Origin: Sphingobacteriaceae bacterium
GTDB taxonomy: Bacteria > Bacteroidota > Bacteroidia > Sphingobacteriales > Sphingobacteriaceae
DNA: 64,000 bases
Reading direction: 5' to 3'
Assembly (NCBI GenBank): GCA_017745075.1
Contig: JAGIAD010000003.1
Coordinates: 525,317-589,316, forward strand
A program made the position numbers and the translations under genes. Positions 26,126 through 34,717 of the stretch are shown here, piece after piece (positions within the stretch are counted from its first letter, which is position 1; the number at the start of each line of letters is the position of its first letter). Below the pieces are notes generated by a model. The model had not been told where the DNA came from. It made no database searches and saw only the letters and a program-made list of their open reading frames with translations.

Positions 26126-26956
26126 ATGATGAACAGACAATTTGGTAAAATATTAGTAACCGGCGCAACCGGCTTGGTAGGTTCAAGGCTTTTGCCCCGC
26201 CTTGTTGAAGCAGGATATGATTGTTCTGCGCTGGTACGTGGCAAAGAAGTAACGGCCGGAGTAACGCCTATAGAGGGCGACTTGTTCGATCAACCGACAC
26301 TGCAAGCGGCCGTAAAAGATGCAGTGGCCATCATTCACCTGGCCGCCGTATTCCGCTCGCCGGATACAGACCTGATCTGGAAAAGTAACCTGGAGGGTAC
26401 GCGCAACCTCATTAACGCCGTAAAGCATAATGCCGCAGATGCCCGCTTCATACTGGCAAGTACCAGTAATGTTTATGACGCAAGCAACCCGCACCCCGGC
26501 CGTGAAGATGATGCACTTAACCCGCAGCATGCTTATCCGGCCAGTAAAGTGGCTGCAGAAAAGGAATTACGCGAAAGCGGGTTGAATTGGTCGGTTCTGC
26601 GCTTCCCTTTTGTTTACGGTGATGGTGACGGCCATCTTGAAGAATTGCCAAAACACGTAGTTGCCGCTAAATTTCATCCGGCCATGCGGATGAGTACCAT
26701 CCACCACCGTGATATATATACCGCAATAGTGATGGCTTTGCAAGGGACCATGGATGACCGGGTAGTTAATATCGCAGATGAGGCACCCACAACACTTTAC
26801 GAATTATTGCAGCTTGTTCGCGAACCGATGGCCCCATCTGCAGCACCACTGGTTAACCCATGGCACCTGCATATCGATGCATCGCTGGCCCGTAGTTTAG
26901 GCTTTCGGGCTTCGGTAAGAACAGTGCACCAGGCAGCGCAGGAAAAGCTGCTCTAA
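26126..26956 (+). CDS. NAD-dependent epimerase/dehydratase (extended SDR)
   Basis: 276 residues. Rossmann motif VTGATGLVGSRLL (GxxGxxG, ~10-22), a DGD-type strand (IEGDLFDQ), IIHLAAVF, and active site YPASKVAAEKE. Members act on nucleotide sugars or related substrates; here no specific one is evident. Two adjacent ATGs (26126, 26129) could start it. The reading frame ends 39 bases before a terminator. Confidence 0.9.
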   Translation: MMNRQFGKILVTGATGLVGSRLLPRLVEAGYDCSALVRGKEVTAGVTPIEGDLFDQPTLQAAVKDAVAIIHLAAVFRSPDTDLIWKSNLEGTRNLINAVKHNAADARFILASTSNVYDASNPHPGREDDALNPQHAYPASKVAAEKELRESGLNWSVLRFPFVYGDGDGHLEELPKHVVAAKFHPAMRMSTIHHRDIYTAIVMALQGTMDDRVVNIADEAPTTLYELLQLVREPMAPSAAPLVNPWHLHIDASLARSLGFRASVRTVHQAAQEKLL

Positions 26957-26994
26957 CCGCTTACGCCATTTTAACATTTCAGCCGCACCTACAG

Positions 26995-27020
26995 AAGCTC
27001 CTGTATAGCTCAGGGGCTTT
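26995..27020 (+). terminator. Terminator-like hairpin
   Basis: AAGCTCCTG / CAGGGGCTT (one G-U) with loop TATAGCT, followed by TTGGG. The T run is short, so it may be weak. Confidence 0.5.
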
Positions 27021-27048
27021 GGGTGCTTGTGTCTGGCCTAACTCATTT

Positions 27049-27064
27049 TTTACCATATGGTAAA
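27049..27064. promoter_or_regulatory. Palindromic operator TTTACC-N4-GGTAAA (site 1)
   Basis: TTTACCATATGGTAAA is a perfect 16-base palindrome ending 33 bases before the Crp/Fnr ATG. A near-identical site lies at 27675-27690, after the gene. Likely autoregulatory binding site. Confidence 0.72.
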
Positions 27065-27097
27065 TGACTGCTTTGCGGTGTATGCTATCTTTACCCA

Positions 27098-27667
27098 ATG
27101 GAAGCATTAATAAATCTTATTCTGCAATTTGGCGACCTGAACAAACAGCAAATTGACTTTTTGCTGAGCAAGGTTGAAATGCTCGAATTCAAAAAAGATG
27201 ATTACCTGTCTGAAGCCGGGAAGGTACCCCGCTATGTAGCCTTCGTGCTCGAAGGTGTGTTCCGTTTCTGTTATTATAACAACAAGGGCGAAGAAGTGAC
27301 CAATTATTTTGTAGACGAGGGCAATTTTGTAGTGGATAACGAAAAATTTGAATCGCAGATTGCAGCTACAGAATATGTACAGGCCGTTACCGACTGCCGG
27401 GTGCTCGTTTTTAACAAAAAGGACTGGGATGAGATATCCAATACCATTGTAGGCTGGGAAATGATGAAGGCCAACATGGTCAAAAAATGCCTTACGCTGG
27501 CTATGGAACGGCGCAGTCCGCTGGTTTCAGAAGATGCCACCACCCGATATTTGTCGTTCATCGAAGGTTTCCCCAAACTCATCAACCGCATACCGCTTTC
27601 GTACGTAGCCTCGTACCTGGGCATCACCCAGCAATCGCTGAGCCGCATACGCCGTAATATCCGTTAA
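27098..27667 (+). CDS. Crp/Fnr-family transcriptional regulator
   Basis: 189 residues: a cNMP-binding beta-roll (~18-110, FKKDDYLSEAGKVPRYVAFVLEGVFRFCYY) and a terminal helix-turn-helix (IPLSYVASYLGITQQSLSRIRRNI). Unlike Fnr it has no N-terminal Cys cluster. TTTACC-N4-GGTAAA palindromes lie immediately upstream and downstream. The downstream site is in the promoter region of the SDR gene, so the protein probably regulates itself and that gene. Confidence 0.93.
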   Translation: MEALINLILQFGDLNKQQIDFLLSKVEMLEFKKDDYLSEAGKVPRYVAFVLEGVFRFCYYNNKGEEVTNYFVDEGNFVVDNEKFESQIAATEYVQAVTDCRVLVFNKKDWDEISNTIVGWEMMKANMVKKCLTLAMERRSPLVSEDATTRYLSFIEGFPKLINRIPLSYVASYLGITQQSLSRIRRNIR

Positions 27668-27674
27668 CGTGCTT

Positions 27675-27690
27675 TTTACCAAATGGTAAA
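27675..27690. promoter_or_regulatory. Palindromic operator TTTACC-N4-GGTAAA (site 2)
   Basis: TTTACCAAATGGTAAA: both half-sites are identical to site 1 and only the spacer differs. It begins 8 bases after the Crp/Fnr stop and ends 56 bases before the SDR ATG. Confidence 0.72.
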
Positions 27691-27746
27691 TGTTTTTTAA
27701 TTACCATTCTCAACCTTTGCTTATTCATTTAAAAAAATACAAAAAG

Positions 27747-28607
27747 ATGAGCAAAAAGATCGTATTAATAACCGGAACAAATAGTGGTTTTGGCTGGCTT
27801 ACCGCCCACAGCGTGGCTGCCTTAGGGCATCGGGTATATGCCACAATGCGCGATACCCAGGGACGTAATGCCGAAAAGGCCCAGGCTTTGGGCGCAGTAG
27901 AGAACGTAACTGTTTTGGACGTTACCCTGACCAGCGATGAAAGCGTGAAGCAGGCCGTTGATGCCATTTTGGCCAAAGAAGGTACCATTGATGTGTTAGT
28001 GAACAACGCCGGTTACGGCATGACCGGTGTGGCCGAGAGCTTCACCACGGCCGATGTGCACACTACTTTTGATATCAATGTTTATGCCCCCTGGCGATTG
28101 ATTAAGCAGGTGCTACCCGCCATGCGCAAACAGGCCGAAGGACTAATTATTAACGTTACCAGCGGCTTTGGGCGGGTATCATTCCCCTTCGCTACCATTT
28201 ATGCGGCCTCCAAGTTTGCGCTGGAAGGGATAAGCGAAGGCCTGCATTACGAGGTGAAACGTTTAGGTATAGACGTGGCACTTGTGGAGCCAGGCGCTTT
28301 CCCCACAGAAATGCAGCAAAAGAACAATCCTGCATCTGATCAGGGTGTATTTGAGGGTTACGGCGCCATTGCCGGTATACCTAACAAAATGGTAGCCGCA
28401 TTGGGTGAAGAAATGCAGGCTAAAAAACCCGATCCACAGCATGTTGCAGATGCCATTGTAAAACTGATCGGTACCCCAAAAGGCACCCGGCCATTACGTA
28501 CGGTAGTAGATCCTATAACCGGCCAATACATTGAAGCTGCTAACCAGGCTGTAGCCGAGCAATTTGCAAAAGGATTGAAGGTATTCGGGATGGGTGAGTT
28601 ATTGTAA
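27747..28607 (+). CDS. SDR-family oxidoreductase
   Basis: 286 residues. TGTNSGFGWLTAHS cofactor loop, NNAGYGM, and YAASKFALEGIS active site. The extended C-terminus with GVFEGYGAIAGIPNKM fits the 17-beta-HSD/retinol-dehydrogenase-like SDR group. The ATG at 27747 (MSKKIVLITGTNSG) is preferred; an in-frame ATG 57 bases upstream adds a segment unlike the family and would overlap the operator. A terminator follows. Confidence 0.92.
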   Translation: MSKKIVLITGTNSGFGWLTAHSVAALGHRVYATMRDTQGRNAEKAQALGAVENVTVLDVTLTSDESVKQAVDAILAKEGTIDVLVNNAGYGMTGVAESFTTADVHTTFDINVYAPWRLIKQVLPAMRKQAEGLIINVTSGFGRVSFPFATIYAASKFALEGISEGLHYEVKRLGIDVALVEPGAFPTEMQQKNNPASDQGVFEGYGAIAGIPNKMVAALGEEMQAKKPDPQHVADAIVKLIGTPKGTRPLRTVVDPITGQYIEAANQAVAEQFAKGLKVFGMGELL

Positions 28608-28626
28608 GCGGAGCGAATGTAATAAG

Positions 28627-28658
28627 AACGGCAGTAGCCCAGGCAACTGCTGTTTTTT
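28627..28658 (+). terminator. Intrinsic terminator
   Basis: AACGGCAGT with ACTGCTGTT (one G-U) around AGCCCAGGCA, then TTTTT. It ends the SDR gene 20 bases upstream. Confidence 0.75.
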
Positions 28659-28740
28659 GTTTGTACCTGTTGGAGCATGTTACCGGCAACACCGTTTTAA
28701 TTTAAGCCGTTAAAACAGGAAGGTAGCTTTTGTTAACAGA

Positions 28741-29127
28741 TTAACTGATTAAAGTATCGTCTAAATCAGAACTCATCACTTGTCTCAAAATCACATCCCG
28801 CAAACGGTCTTCGTGTTCATCGCTCCATTGCCCTAATGCTGCAATCACGGGAATTAACGTTTTACCAAATCCGGTAAGGCTATACTCAACTTTTGGCGGT
28901 ACAACGGGATAAATTTTCTTCGTAACCAGTTCGTGTTCTTCCAATTCTTTCAACTGAATATTCAGAACCCTGCGTGAGGCATCGGGTATTTTGCGTTGCA
29001 GCTCACTTGGTCTTTTATATCCCTCATTGATAAACCAAATCAAACGGATTTTCCATTTACCATAAAGTACCTCACCTATCAGATCGAGTCCGCAATTCAG
29101 GTTGGGTATTATTTTTCTCTTATACAT
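28741..29127 (-). CDS. HxlR-family transcriptional regulator
   Basis: 128 residues, one winged helix. The family signature is complete: LIGEVLYGKWKIRLIWFINEG, RPSELQRKIPDASRRVLNIQLKELEEHELV and the VPPKVEYSLTGFGKTLIPVIAALGQW wing. It lacks the usual N-terminal Cys of redox-sensing members near residue 10 but has one at position 12. It is divergent to the next SDR gene across 140 bases and probably controls it. Confidence 0.93.
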   Translation of the reverse strand: MYKRKIIPNLNCGLDLIGEVLYGKWKIRLIWFINEGYKRPSELQRKIPDASRRVLNIQLKELEEHELVTKKIYPVVPPKVEYSLTGFGKTLIPVIAALGQWSDEHEDRLRDVILRQVMSSDLDDTLIS

Positions 29128-29267
29128 TTTGTAAAATTAAACGTATGGCTCAATCTACGCAATAGGGGATAAATTTATCCCTATCTGAATCGTAATTCCG
29201 TACTTGCCTGAACTTCTTTTATACACCAATTTTGTCCTGTAATTAATTCTTAAAAGTACAACATTAA

Positions 29268-30059
29268 ATGGAACAGTTTAATTTCAATAATGAGTTATCA
29301 GGCAAAATTGCCCTGGTAACCGGCGGAACAAAAGGAGCAGGAAAAGCAATTGCAGAAAGGCTTTTGCAAGCCGGGGCAACGGTTATTATTACTGCAAGGA
29401 ATACACCAGAAGAGGAAAACGGGAAGTTACATTTCATTCCTTCCGATTTGAGTAAGGCAGCGGGAACACAAAAAGTAATCAGCGAAGTCCTGTCAATGTA
29501 TGGCAGGCTCGATATTCTGGTGAATAACCTTGGTTCTTCATCAACACCGGCAGGCGGTTTTGCTGCACTGAGTGACGAAGATTGGGAATCGACCTTTCAA
29601 GCTAATCTGCTCGCTCCTGTTCGGCTTGACAGAGGTTTTTTACCACAAATGATAGATCGAAAAAGTGGTGTTATTATTCACATTGCATCCATTCAGGGTA
29701 CATTACCGCTATATGATTCTACTTTGCCTTATGCCGCTGCAAAAGCAGGATTGATCAATTACAGTAAAAGTTTATCTAATGAAGTTACGCCAAAAGGTGT
29801 TCGTGTGCTAACGGTTTCGCCGGGATGGATCAATACCTCAGCATCTGAAGCCTGGCTGGGCGAAATTGCAAGAAACGCGAATAGCACTGTAGAAGAAGCA
29901 CTGCAAAGTGTAATGGATGCTTTGGGTGGAATCCCTTTTGGCAGACCCGCCGAACCAGAAGAAGTTGCTGAATTTGTTGGTTTTTTAGTTTCACCAAGAG
30001 CTAATTATTTAACAGGAACAAACTTTGTAATTGACGGTGGAACTGTACCCACTATTTAA
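29268..30059 (+). CDS. SDR-family oxidoreductase
   Basis: 263 residues. VTGGTKGAGKAIAERL cofactor motif, NNLGSS in place of NNAG, HIASIQGTLP with the active Ser, YAAAKAGL, and the late FGRPAEPEEVAEFVGFLVSP stretch. Classical FabG-like NAD(P)-dependent dehydrogenase. It is paired with the SnoaL-like protein 21 bases downstream and faces the HxlR regulator. Confidence 0.93.
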   Translation: MEQFNFNNELSGKIALVTGGTKGAGKAIAERLLQAGATVIITARNTPEEENGKLHFIPSDLSKAAGTQKVISEVLSMYGRLDILVNNLGSSSTPAGGFAALSDEDWESTFQANLLAPVRLDRGFLPQMIDRKSGVIIHIASIQGTLPLYDSTLPYAAAKAGLINYSKSLSNEVTPKGVRVLTVSPGWINTSASEAWLGEIARNANSTVEEALQSVMDALGGIPFGRPAEPEEVAEFVGFLVSPRANYLTGTNFVIDGGTVPTI

Positions 30060-30080
30060 TCATCTCAAAAATAAAAAACA

Positions 30081-30404
30081 ATGAACTTACCAAAAGTAGT
30101 ATCAGATTTAGTAAAAACACAAAATAACTTTGATAGCGTTGCTTACGCAAATTGTTTTTCTGAAACAGCCATCGTTTATGATGAAGGTAAAACGCACAAA
30201 GGACGAAAAGAGATTGAACATTGGATTGCGGATGCCAACGAGCGATACGAGGCCACCATGCAGCCCTTAAGCTTTGAAGAAAAAGGAACGGAAAGCATTT
30301 TAAAAGCAGAAGCTTCAGGAAAATTTAGCGGAAGCCCTATTGTATTGAGTTATCATCTGGAAATAGTTGATGATTTGATACAGACATTGAGGATTACAGG
30401 ATAA
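30081..30404 (+). CDS. SnoaL-like / NTF2-fold protein
   Basis: 107 residues with the NTF2-like cone pattern: VSDLVKTQNNFDSVAYANCFSETAIVYDEGKTHKGRKEIEHWI and a terminal strand HLEIVDDLIQTLRITG. Such proteins are isomerases, hydrolases or ligand-binding partners. It follows the SDR gene by 21 bases, which suggests a shared pathway. Confidence 0.82.
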   Translation: MNLPKVVSDLVKTQNNFDSVAYANCFSETAIVYDEGKTHKGRKEIEHWIADANERYEATMQPLSFEEKGTESILKAEASGKFSGSPIVLSYHLEIVDDLIQTLRITG

Positions 30405-30457
30405 ATGGATTGAGGCTGTATTATATTATATAATTGCCCTCCTGTAGGGATTCCTAG

Positions 30458-30485
30458 GGAGATCTTGTCGAGAGATCTTTTTTTT
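30458..30485 (+). terminator. Intrinsic terminator
   Basis: AGATCT, loop TGTCGAG, AGATCT and a run of Ts. Downstream of the SDR/SnoaL pair. Confidence 0.75.
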
Positions 30486-30520
30486 AAAACACGATCTTAA
30501 ATAATTTCAGATGATTTTTA

Positions 30521-30546
30521 ATGGTAGCGGCTTTATCCGCTACCAT
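30521..30546. terminator. Hairpin between convergent genes
   Basis: A perfect 10-bp stem, ATGGTAGCGG with CCGCTACCAT, and loop CTTTAT. It lies 15 bases beyond the stop of the minus-strand AhpD-like gene. The flanking T tract on either strand is modest. Confidence 0.6.
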
Positions 30547-30561
30547 TTTAAAGCTTATCAA

Positions 30562-31023
30562 TTAGTTTAAAGCCGGGGCTAATGGCCAGTCTACAGGAAT
30601 ATCTGTTAAGGCATGTAAGTAATTGGTAATGATTTTGTCACCAATTATAAGGGTCACATCAACCAGGCTCGCTTCGGTATAACCTGCTGCAAAAAAGTTT
30701 TCTAAAACTTCGGCCTTTACATGACCGCGGTTTTCTATAGCGGCTTTAACCAGTTTGGCCAAAGCATCTAACTTTGCATCAAAACCGATATTGGCTCTAC
30801 GGATGTCCAAAATCTGTTCGTCGGTAAAACCATTCATTTTGGCAAACTGAGTATGGGCGCTCAGGCAGTATGAACATTCGTTTACCTGGCTAACAACTAA
30901 ATTGATTACTTCCCGTTCTTTAGCGCGAATAGATGACTTTCTATTTTGAAGTGCCAGGTAATCGCCCAATGCGCTTTCAGAATGACCAAATATGGCATAT
31001 AGGTTGGGTACAAAACCTACCAT
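30562..31023 (-). CDS. Carboxymuconolactone-decarboxylase/AhpD-like protein
   Basis: 153 residues from the first in-frame ATG. The AhpD-type redox motif CSYCLSAH is present (CxxC with His three residues after). Reading upstream in frame gives more family-like sequence (PATQTIFDNLQS at about 31024-31059) but no ATG, GTG or TTG before a TAA near 31119. The 5' end therefore appears to be damaged or uses an unusual start. AhpD members reduce peroxide-stress components, while others act on aromatic acids. Confidence 0.78.
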   Translation of the reverse strand: MVGFVPNLYAIFGHSESALGDYLALQNRKSSIRAKEREVINLVVSQVNECSYCLSAHTQFAKMNGFTDEQILDIRRANIGFDAKLDALAKLVKAAIENRGHVKAEVLENFFAAGYTEASLVDVTLIIGDKIITNYLHALTDIPVDWPLAPALN

Positions 31024-31298
31024 ACTTTGCAGGTTATCAAAAATAGTTTGGGTAGCAGGATTAAAAAACGAACTGGCTACGCGCCTTCTGATTTCCGTAA
31101 TGCCAAATCGACCTTAATTTCCGAAAAGCAATAGTTATATGCCAGTAGGAATGATGTCTGCTCACTGAGCCCATTAAGGAGTGCAGTTTCTTAGTCCTCA
31201 ATAAGAACCAATGGGAGGAAAAGTCAACTGACCCCCAAATCTGTCAGCTTTACCATGATTGAAGGCTGTTTCATCTATTTTTTTCATAAGTTTAAACG

Positions 31299-32321
31299 AT
31301 GGATAAAAATGAGCAACGAATTTCCTGGTATAGTTCGCTGTTAATTGCCTTATTGGTAAATACACCGAAGCTGCTGGCTTTACGCGAAAAAGGAATTATA
31401 GCGCAATACTGGCATTTTAATCCTTTTGAATGGCTATATCAGTTTTCATTCAACCTGCTTTTCTGTGGATTGATGTTCTATCTAAACCTCAATCCATCTT
31501 CAAAACTTAGTATTTACCGTGAGAAAAATAAAATTAGCCTATATGTCATTTCAAATGCATTAATATTTCTTTTTGCTGTTTTTCTGGGCGGCGTGCTTCA
31601 AAGCAGGTTATTTTTTACGCCGCAATTGCCGAAGGTTTACCTGGCAGGCAACTTTTTGCGGTTATTCCTGAGCAGTATCTTAACGGGTATTCTGATTAAA
31701 ATTGTCCTCCTTGTACGTTCCTCCAAAAGTAAAGAAGTAGAAAACGAGCAACTCAAAACGGCTTACATGCAAACAGAACTGGAGCTTTTGAAAGAACAGA
31801 TGAACCCACATTTTTTATTCAATTCTTTAAGCAGCCTCTCAGGTGTTATAAGGGAAAACCCAGCCCTGGCACAAAAATATGTCCGCGATTTATCTACCGT
31901 TTTTCGCTATGCTTTAAATCGCTCCAAAAATAATCTTGTAACACTTAACGATGAATTAACAATGCTAAAAGCATTTGCCCGGCTTGTAACCATGCGTTTG
32001 GAAAATGCCTTTAAAATGGATGTTAATATTCCCGCTGAAGTGTTGAATTATAAATTACCCCATCTGACTTTGCAGCCTTTATTGGAAAATGCCGTGAAAC
32101 ACAACGCAGCAACCTTAACAAAACCCTTAAATGTAAAGCTGTATATAGACGGTGATGTGCTGGTACTGAGCAATAACCTTAATGAAATTCCGACACCCGA
32201 AAGCAGCAACGGTATGGGACTTGCAAACCTGAATGAACGTTTTAAGATCATGATGAAACAAGAAATTGAAATAAATAAAGGCCGGAACGGATTTCTGGTA
32301 AAAATCCCGTTAAAGCCATGA
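31299..32321 (+). CDS. LytS-type sensor histidine kinase
   Basis: 340 residues. Four membrane helices in the first ~145 residues, a coiled coil, then the His_kinase domain with QMNPHFLFNSLSSLSGVIREN (phospho-acceptor His ~172), LQPLLENAVKHNA (N box) and NGMGLANLNERF (G box). It partners the LytTR response regulator, whose start overlaps its stop by 4 bases. Ligand unknown; the membrane domain has no large periplasmic loop. Confidence 0.93.
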   Translation: MDKNEQRISWYSSLLIALLVNTPKLLALREKGIIAQYWHFNPFEWLYQFSFNLLFCGLMFYLNLNPSSKLSIYREKNKISLYVISNALIFLFAVFLGGVLQSRLFFTPQLPKVYLAGNFLRLFLSSILTGILIKIVLLVRSSKSKEVENEQLKTAYMQTELELLKEQMNPHFLFNSLSSLSGVIRENPALAQKYVRDLSTVFRYALNRSKNNLVTLNDELTMLKAFARLVTMRLENAFKMDVNIPAEVLNYKLPHLTLQPLLENAVKHNAATLTKPLNVKLYIDGDVLVLSNNLNEIPTPESSNGMGLANLNERFKIMMKQEIEINKGRNGFLVKIPLKP

Positions 32322-33094
32322 GCACCATTCGAACTGTTGTTATAGAAGATGAGGCCGTCACAGCAAGGAACCTCATCCATTTATTGGGAGAGATAGCGCA
32401 TGATATTGATATTGTTTGCATAGTAGGTACAGTTGAAGAAGCAATCGCCTGGTTTGCCGGCAACGAAAACATGTACGACTTAATTTTCATGGATATCAGG
32501 CTCGCCGATGGGTTATCTTTTGATATTTTCAAACGGATTAATATCGATAAACCTGTAATTTTTGTAACCGCATATAACGATTATGCCATTGCGGCCTTTA
32601 AAAACAATGGTATCGATTATATCCTGAAACCTTTTGACGAAGAAGAAATTGCTAATGCCATTAACAAATACAAGAGATGGATGGGTAGTGCTACGCCACA
32701 GGTCTTGCCCGTGTTTGCAGATTTAGCCACACAAATTGGCAATCTTTCAAAATCTTACAAAAAGTCTTTCCTTATTCACTACCGTGATAAACTCATACCG
32801 GTAGAAACGGCTAAAATTTCGTGGTTTTATACTGCCAATGAAATTGTTTACGCCAGAACAACAGACGATAGGCAATTTATAATGGATTTTACCATGGAAC
32901 AGCTGGAACAGCAGCTTGATCCGGAGACTTTTTTCCGGGCCAACCGTCAGTTCCTGATCAACCGACAGGCGATAACCGAAGTTGAATTTTATTTCAACGG
33001 AAGATTGCTGGTGAAAGTAAAACCAATTGCGGAAGCGCAAATACTGATCAGCAAAGCCCGTGTGCCTGAGTTTAAAAAATGGATGAACGCTTAA
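32318..33094 (+). CDS. LytTR-family response regulator
   Basis: 258 residues: receiver domain (1-120) with acidic EDEAV, phospho-acceptor FMDIRL (Asp ~54), and KPFDEEE (Lys ~104); then a LytTR DNA-binding domain (~160-258) with FRANRQFLINRQAITE. Its ATG overlaps the kinase stop. The sterol-desaturase gene 109 bases downstream on the same strand is a possible target. Confidence 0.93.
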   Translation: MSTIRTVVIEDEAVTARNLIHLLGEIAHDIDIVCIVGTVEEAIAWFAGNENMYDLIFMDIRLADGLSFDIFKRINIDKPVIFVTAYNDYAIAAFKNNGIDYILKPFDEEEIANAINKYKRWMGSATPQVLPVFADLATQIGNLSKSYKKSFLIHYRDKLIPVETAKISWFYTANEIVYARTTDDRQFIMDFTMEQLEQQLDPETFFRANRQFLINRQAITEVEFYFNGRLLVKVKPIAEAQILISKARVPEFKKWMNA

Positions 33095-33203
33095 ATCGTT
33101 TCGCCCCTTTCTTTTTCAGCTTCACCTGTTTTAAGGCCACATCATTATTCATTTTTATTCAACTTTATCCTGTCATAACAAGGCAGCATTTAGTTTAGAT
33201 AAA

Positions 33204-34037
33204 ATGAAAAATCACATCGGTCCATATCGCATTTACATCCTGTTATTCCTTTTTATATTAATTTTAGCCGAAATTATCTGGAACTGGAAGAAAGAAAAAG
33301 GCGCTTATGATGTTAGGGAAACTTTTTCCAACCTCGCTATTTTTGCAGGTTTTCAGTTTTCAAAATTCATATTTGCCGGGTATCAATTAACTATTCTGGG
33401 TTTCTTTTCAAACCTGACACCAATCAGACTGCCGCATAATGCCTGGGTTTTTGGTTTAACATTTATCGCCGCAGATTTTATTTATTACTGGTTTCATCGC
33501 ATTTCACATAGCTGGAAACCACTTTGGGCATTTCATTTGATCCATCATTCGGCCATGCACATGAATTTAACGGCAGCTTATCGCCTTAACTGGTTTTCGG
33601 CAATTGTTAGTCCATTGTTTTTTATACCAGCTGCATTATTGGGTTTACCTACCGATTTCATTGTTATTTCTTATGTGCTTAACCTCGCTTACCAATTTTT
33701 TCTGCACACTGAAGCCGTTGGAAAATTAGGCCCTATTGAGCATGTAATGGATACACCGTCATCGCACCGGGTCCACCATGGAAGCAATCCCATTTACATC
33801 GATAAAAACTTTGGCGGTGTTTTAATTATCTGGGATAAGCTATTTGCTACTTATCAACCCGAAACAGAAAAAGTACGGTATGGCCTAACTACTGGTTTTT
33901 TAAGCTATAATCCCTTTCGTCTGGTGGCTCAAGGTTTTATCAACTGGTTTAAGCCTAAAAGTTCAACCCCGGGTAATAACAGTTCAACCCCGCATCTTTC
34001 TGTTTCAACCGAAAAGCAGAAACATGCATTAAATTAA
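33204..34037 (+). CDS. Sterol desaturase / fatty acid hydroxylase family protein
   Basis: 277 residues, integral membrane. The diiron histidine boxes are clear: HRISH (~98-102), HLIHHSAMH (~111-119) and HRVHHG (~187-192). The family inserts oxygen into lipids using a diiron centre at the membrane. The tail from ~250 is Ser/Thr/Pro-rich. It follows a LytS/LytTR system and leads into small secreted proteins. Confidence 0.88.
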   Translation: MKNHIGPYRIYILLFLFILILAEIIWNWKKEKGAYDVRETFSNLAIFAGFQFSKFIFAGYQLTILGFFSNLTPIRLPHNAWVFGLTFIAADFIYYWFHRISHSWKPLWAFHLIHHSAMHMNLTAAYRLNWFSAIVSPLFFIPAALLGLPTDFIVISYVLNLAYQFFLHTEAVGKLGPIEHVMDTPSSHRVHHGSNPIYIDKNFGGVLIIWDKLFATYQPETEKVRYGLTTGFLSYNPFRLVAQGFINWFKPKSSTPGNNSSTPHLSVSTEKQKHALN

Positions 34038-34061
34038 TCTGTCTATTTAATAAAAAAACAC

Positions 34062-34283
34062 ATGATGAAAAAGTTCATTTTAACAATCAGCATTGCATTT
34101 TCAAGTGTCTTACTTACAAATGCCCAAAGCAGAACAGTTGTAGTTAAACCTGCTAAAAGAATCGTAGTACATACCCGCCCGGTAAATGCTACACCTGTTG
34201 CAGGAGTTGTTAGGGTAAAGCCAGCAGCAATTGTTGTGGTAAAACCAGCATGGAGGAGAAGAGCAGTGGTTGTTCATCACTAA
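34062..34283 (+). CDS. Small secreted Arg/Val/Lys-rich protein (73 aa)
   Basis: Signal peptide (FILTISIAFSSVLLTNAQS) and a mature stretch of about 50 residues made of VV, KP, RR and H repeats (TVVVKPAKRIVVHTRPVN...). It is extremely basic and Val-rich, without recognisable domains. Function unknown; similar basic periplasmic peptides occur in Bacteroidota. Gap to next gene: 43 bases. Confidence 0.6.
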   Translation: MMKKFILTISIAFSSVLLTNAQSRTVVVKPAKRIVVHTRPVNATPVAGVVRVKPAAIVVVKPAWRRRAVVVHH

Positions 34284-34326
34284 TCTTTAACAATTTTTAT
34301 ATTTTTAAATCAGCAGAAATCAAATC

Positions 34327-34716
34327 ATGAAAATCCCGAAAACCACAAATTTCTTCGTTGCTTTATTGGCTTTATCAATTTCCAGTTTAACCTTAGCGTT
34401 TGCCCAAAACAAAGCGAAAGATTTAATGAATAAAACACCCGAAGAGCGGGCCAAGTTTCAAACGGAAATGATGAAGAATAAGCTCAGCCTAAATGTCGAA
34501 CAGCAAACTAAAATTGAAGCGATAAACTTAAACTATGCTAAAAAGTTCGAGCCAATAATAAAAAGCAGCGATAGCAAGCTAACCAAGTATAAACAGGCAA
34601 AATCTTTACAGAAGGCAAAGGATGAGGAACTGAAAAAGGTATTTACAAGCAGCCAATATAAGCAATACGAAAAGTTTCAGGAGGAGTTAAAAGGCAAACT
34701 AAAAGATAAAATGTAA
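34327..34716 (+). CDS. Periplasmic helical protein (Spy/CpxP-like)
   Basis: 129 residues. Signal peptide (FFVALLALSISSLTLAFAQ), then charged helices with LSLNVEQQTKIEAINLNYAKKFEP and TSSQYKQYEKFQEELKGKLKDK. The pattern of Leu-rich helices with LxxQQ is reminiscent of Spy/CpxP chaperones, but the match is weak. It is one base from the next gene and so part of its operon. Confidence 0.6.
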   Translation: MKIPKTTNFFVALLALSISSLTLAFAQNKAKDLMNKTPEERAKFQTEMMKNKLSLNVEQQTKIEAINLNYAKKFEPIIKSSDSKLTKYKQAKSLQKAKDEELKKVFTSSQYKQYEKFQEELKGKLKDKM

Positions 34717-34717
34717 G

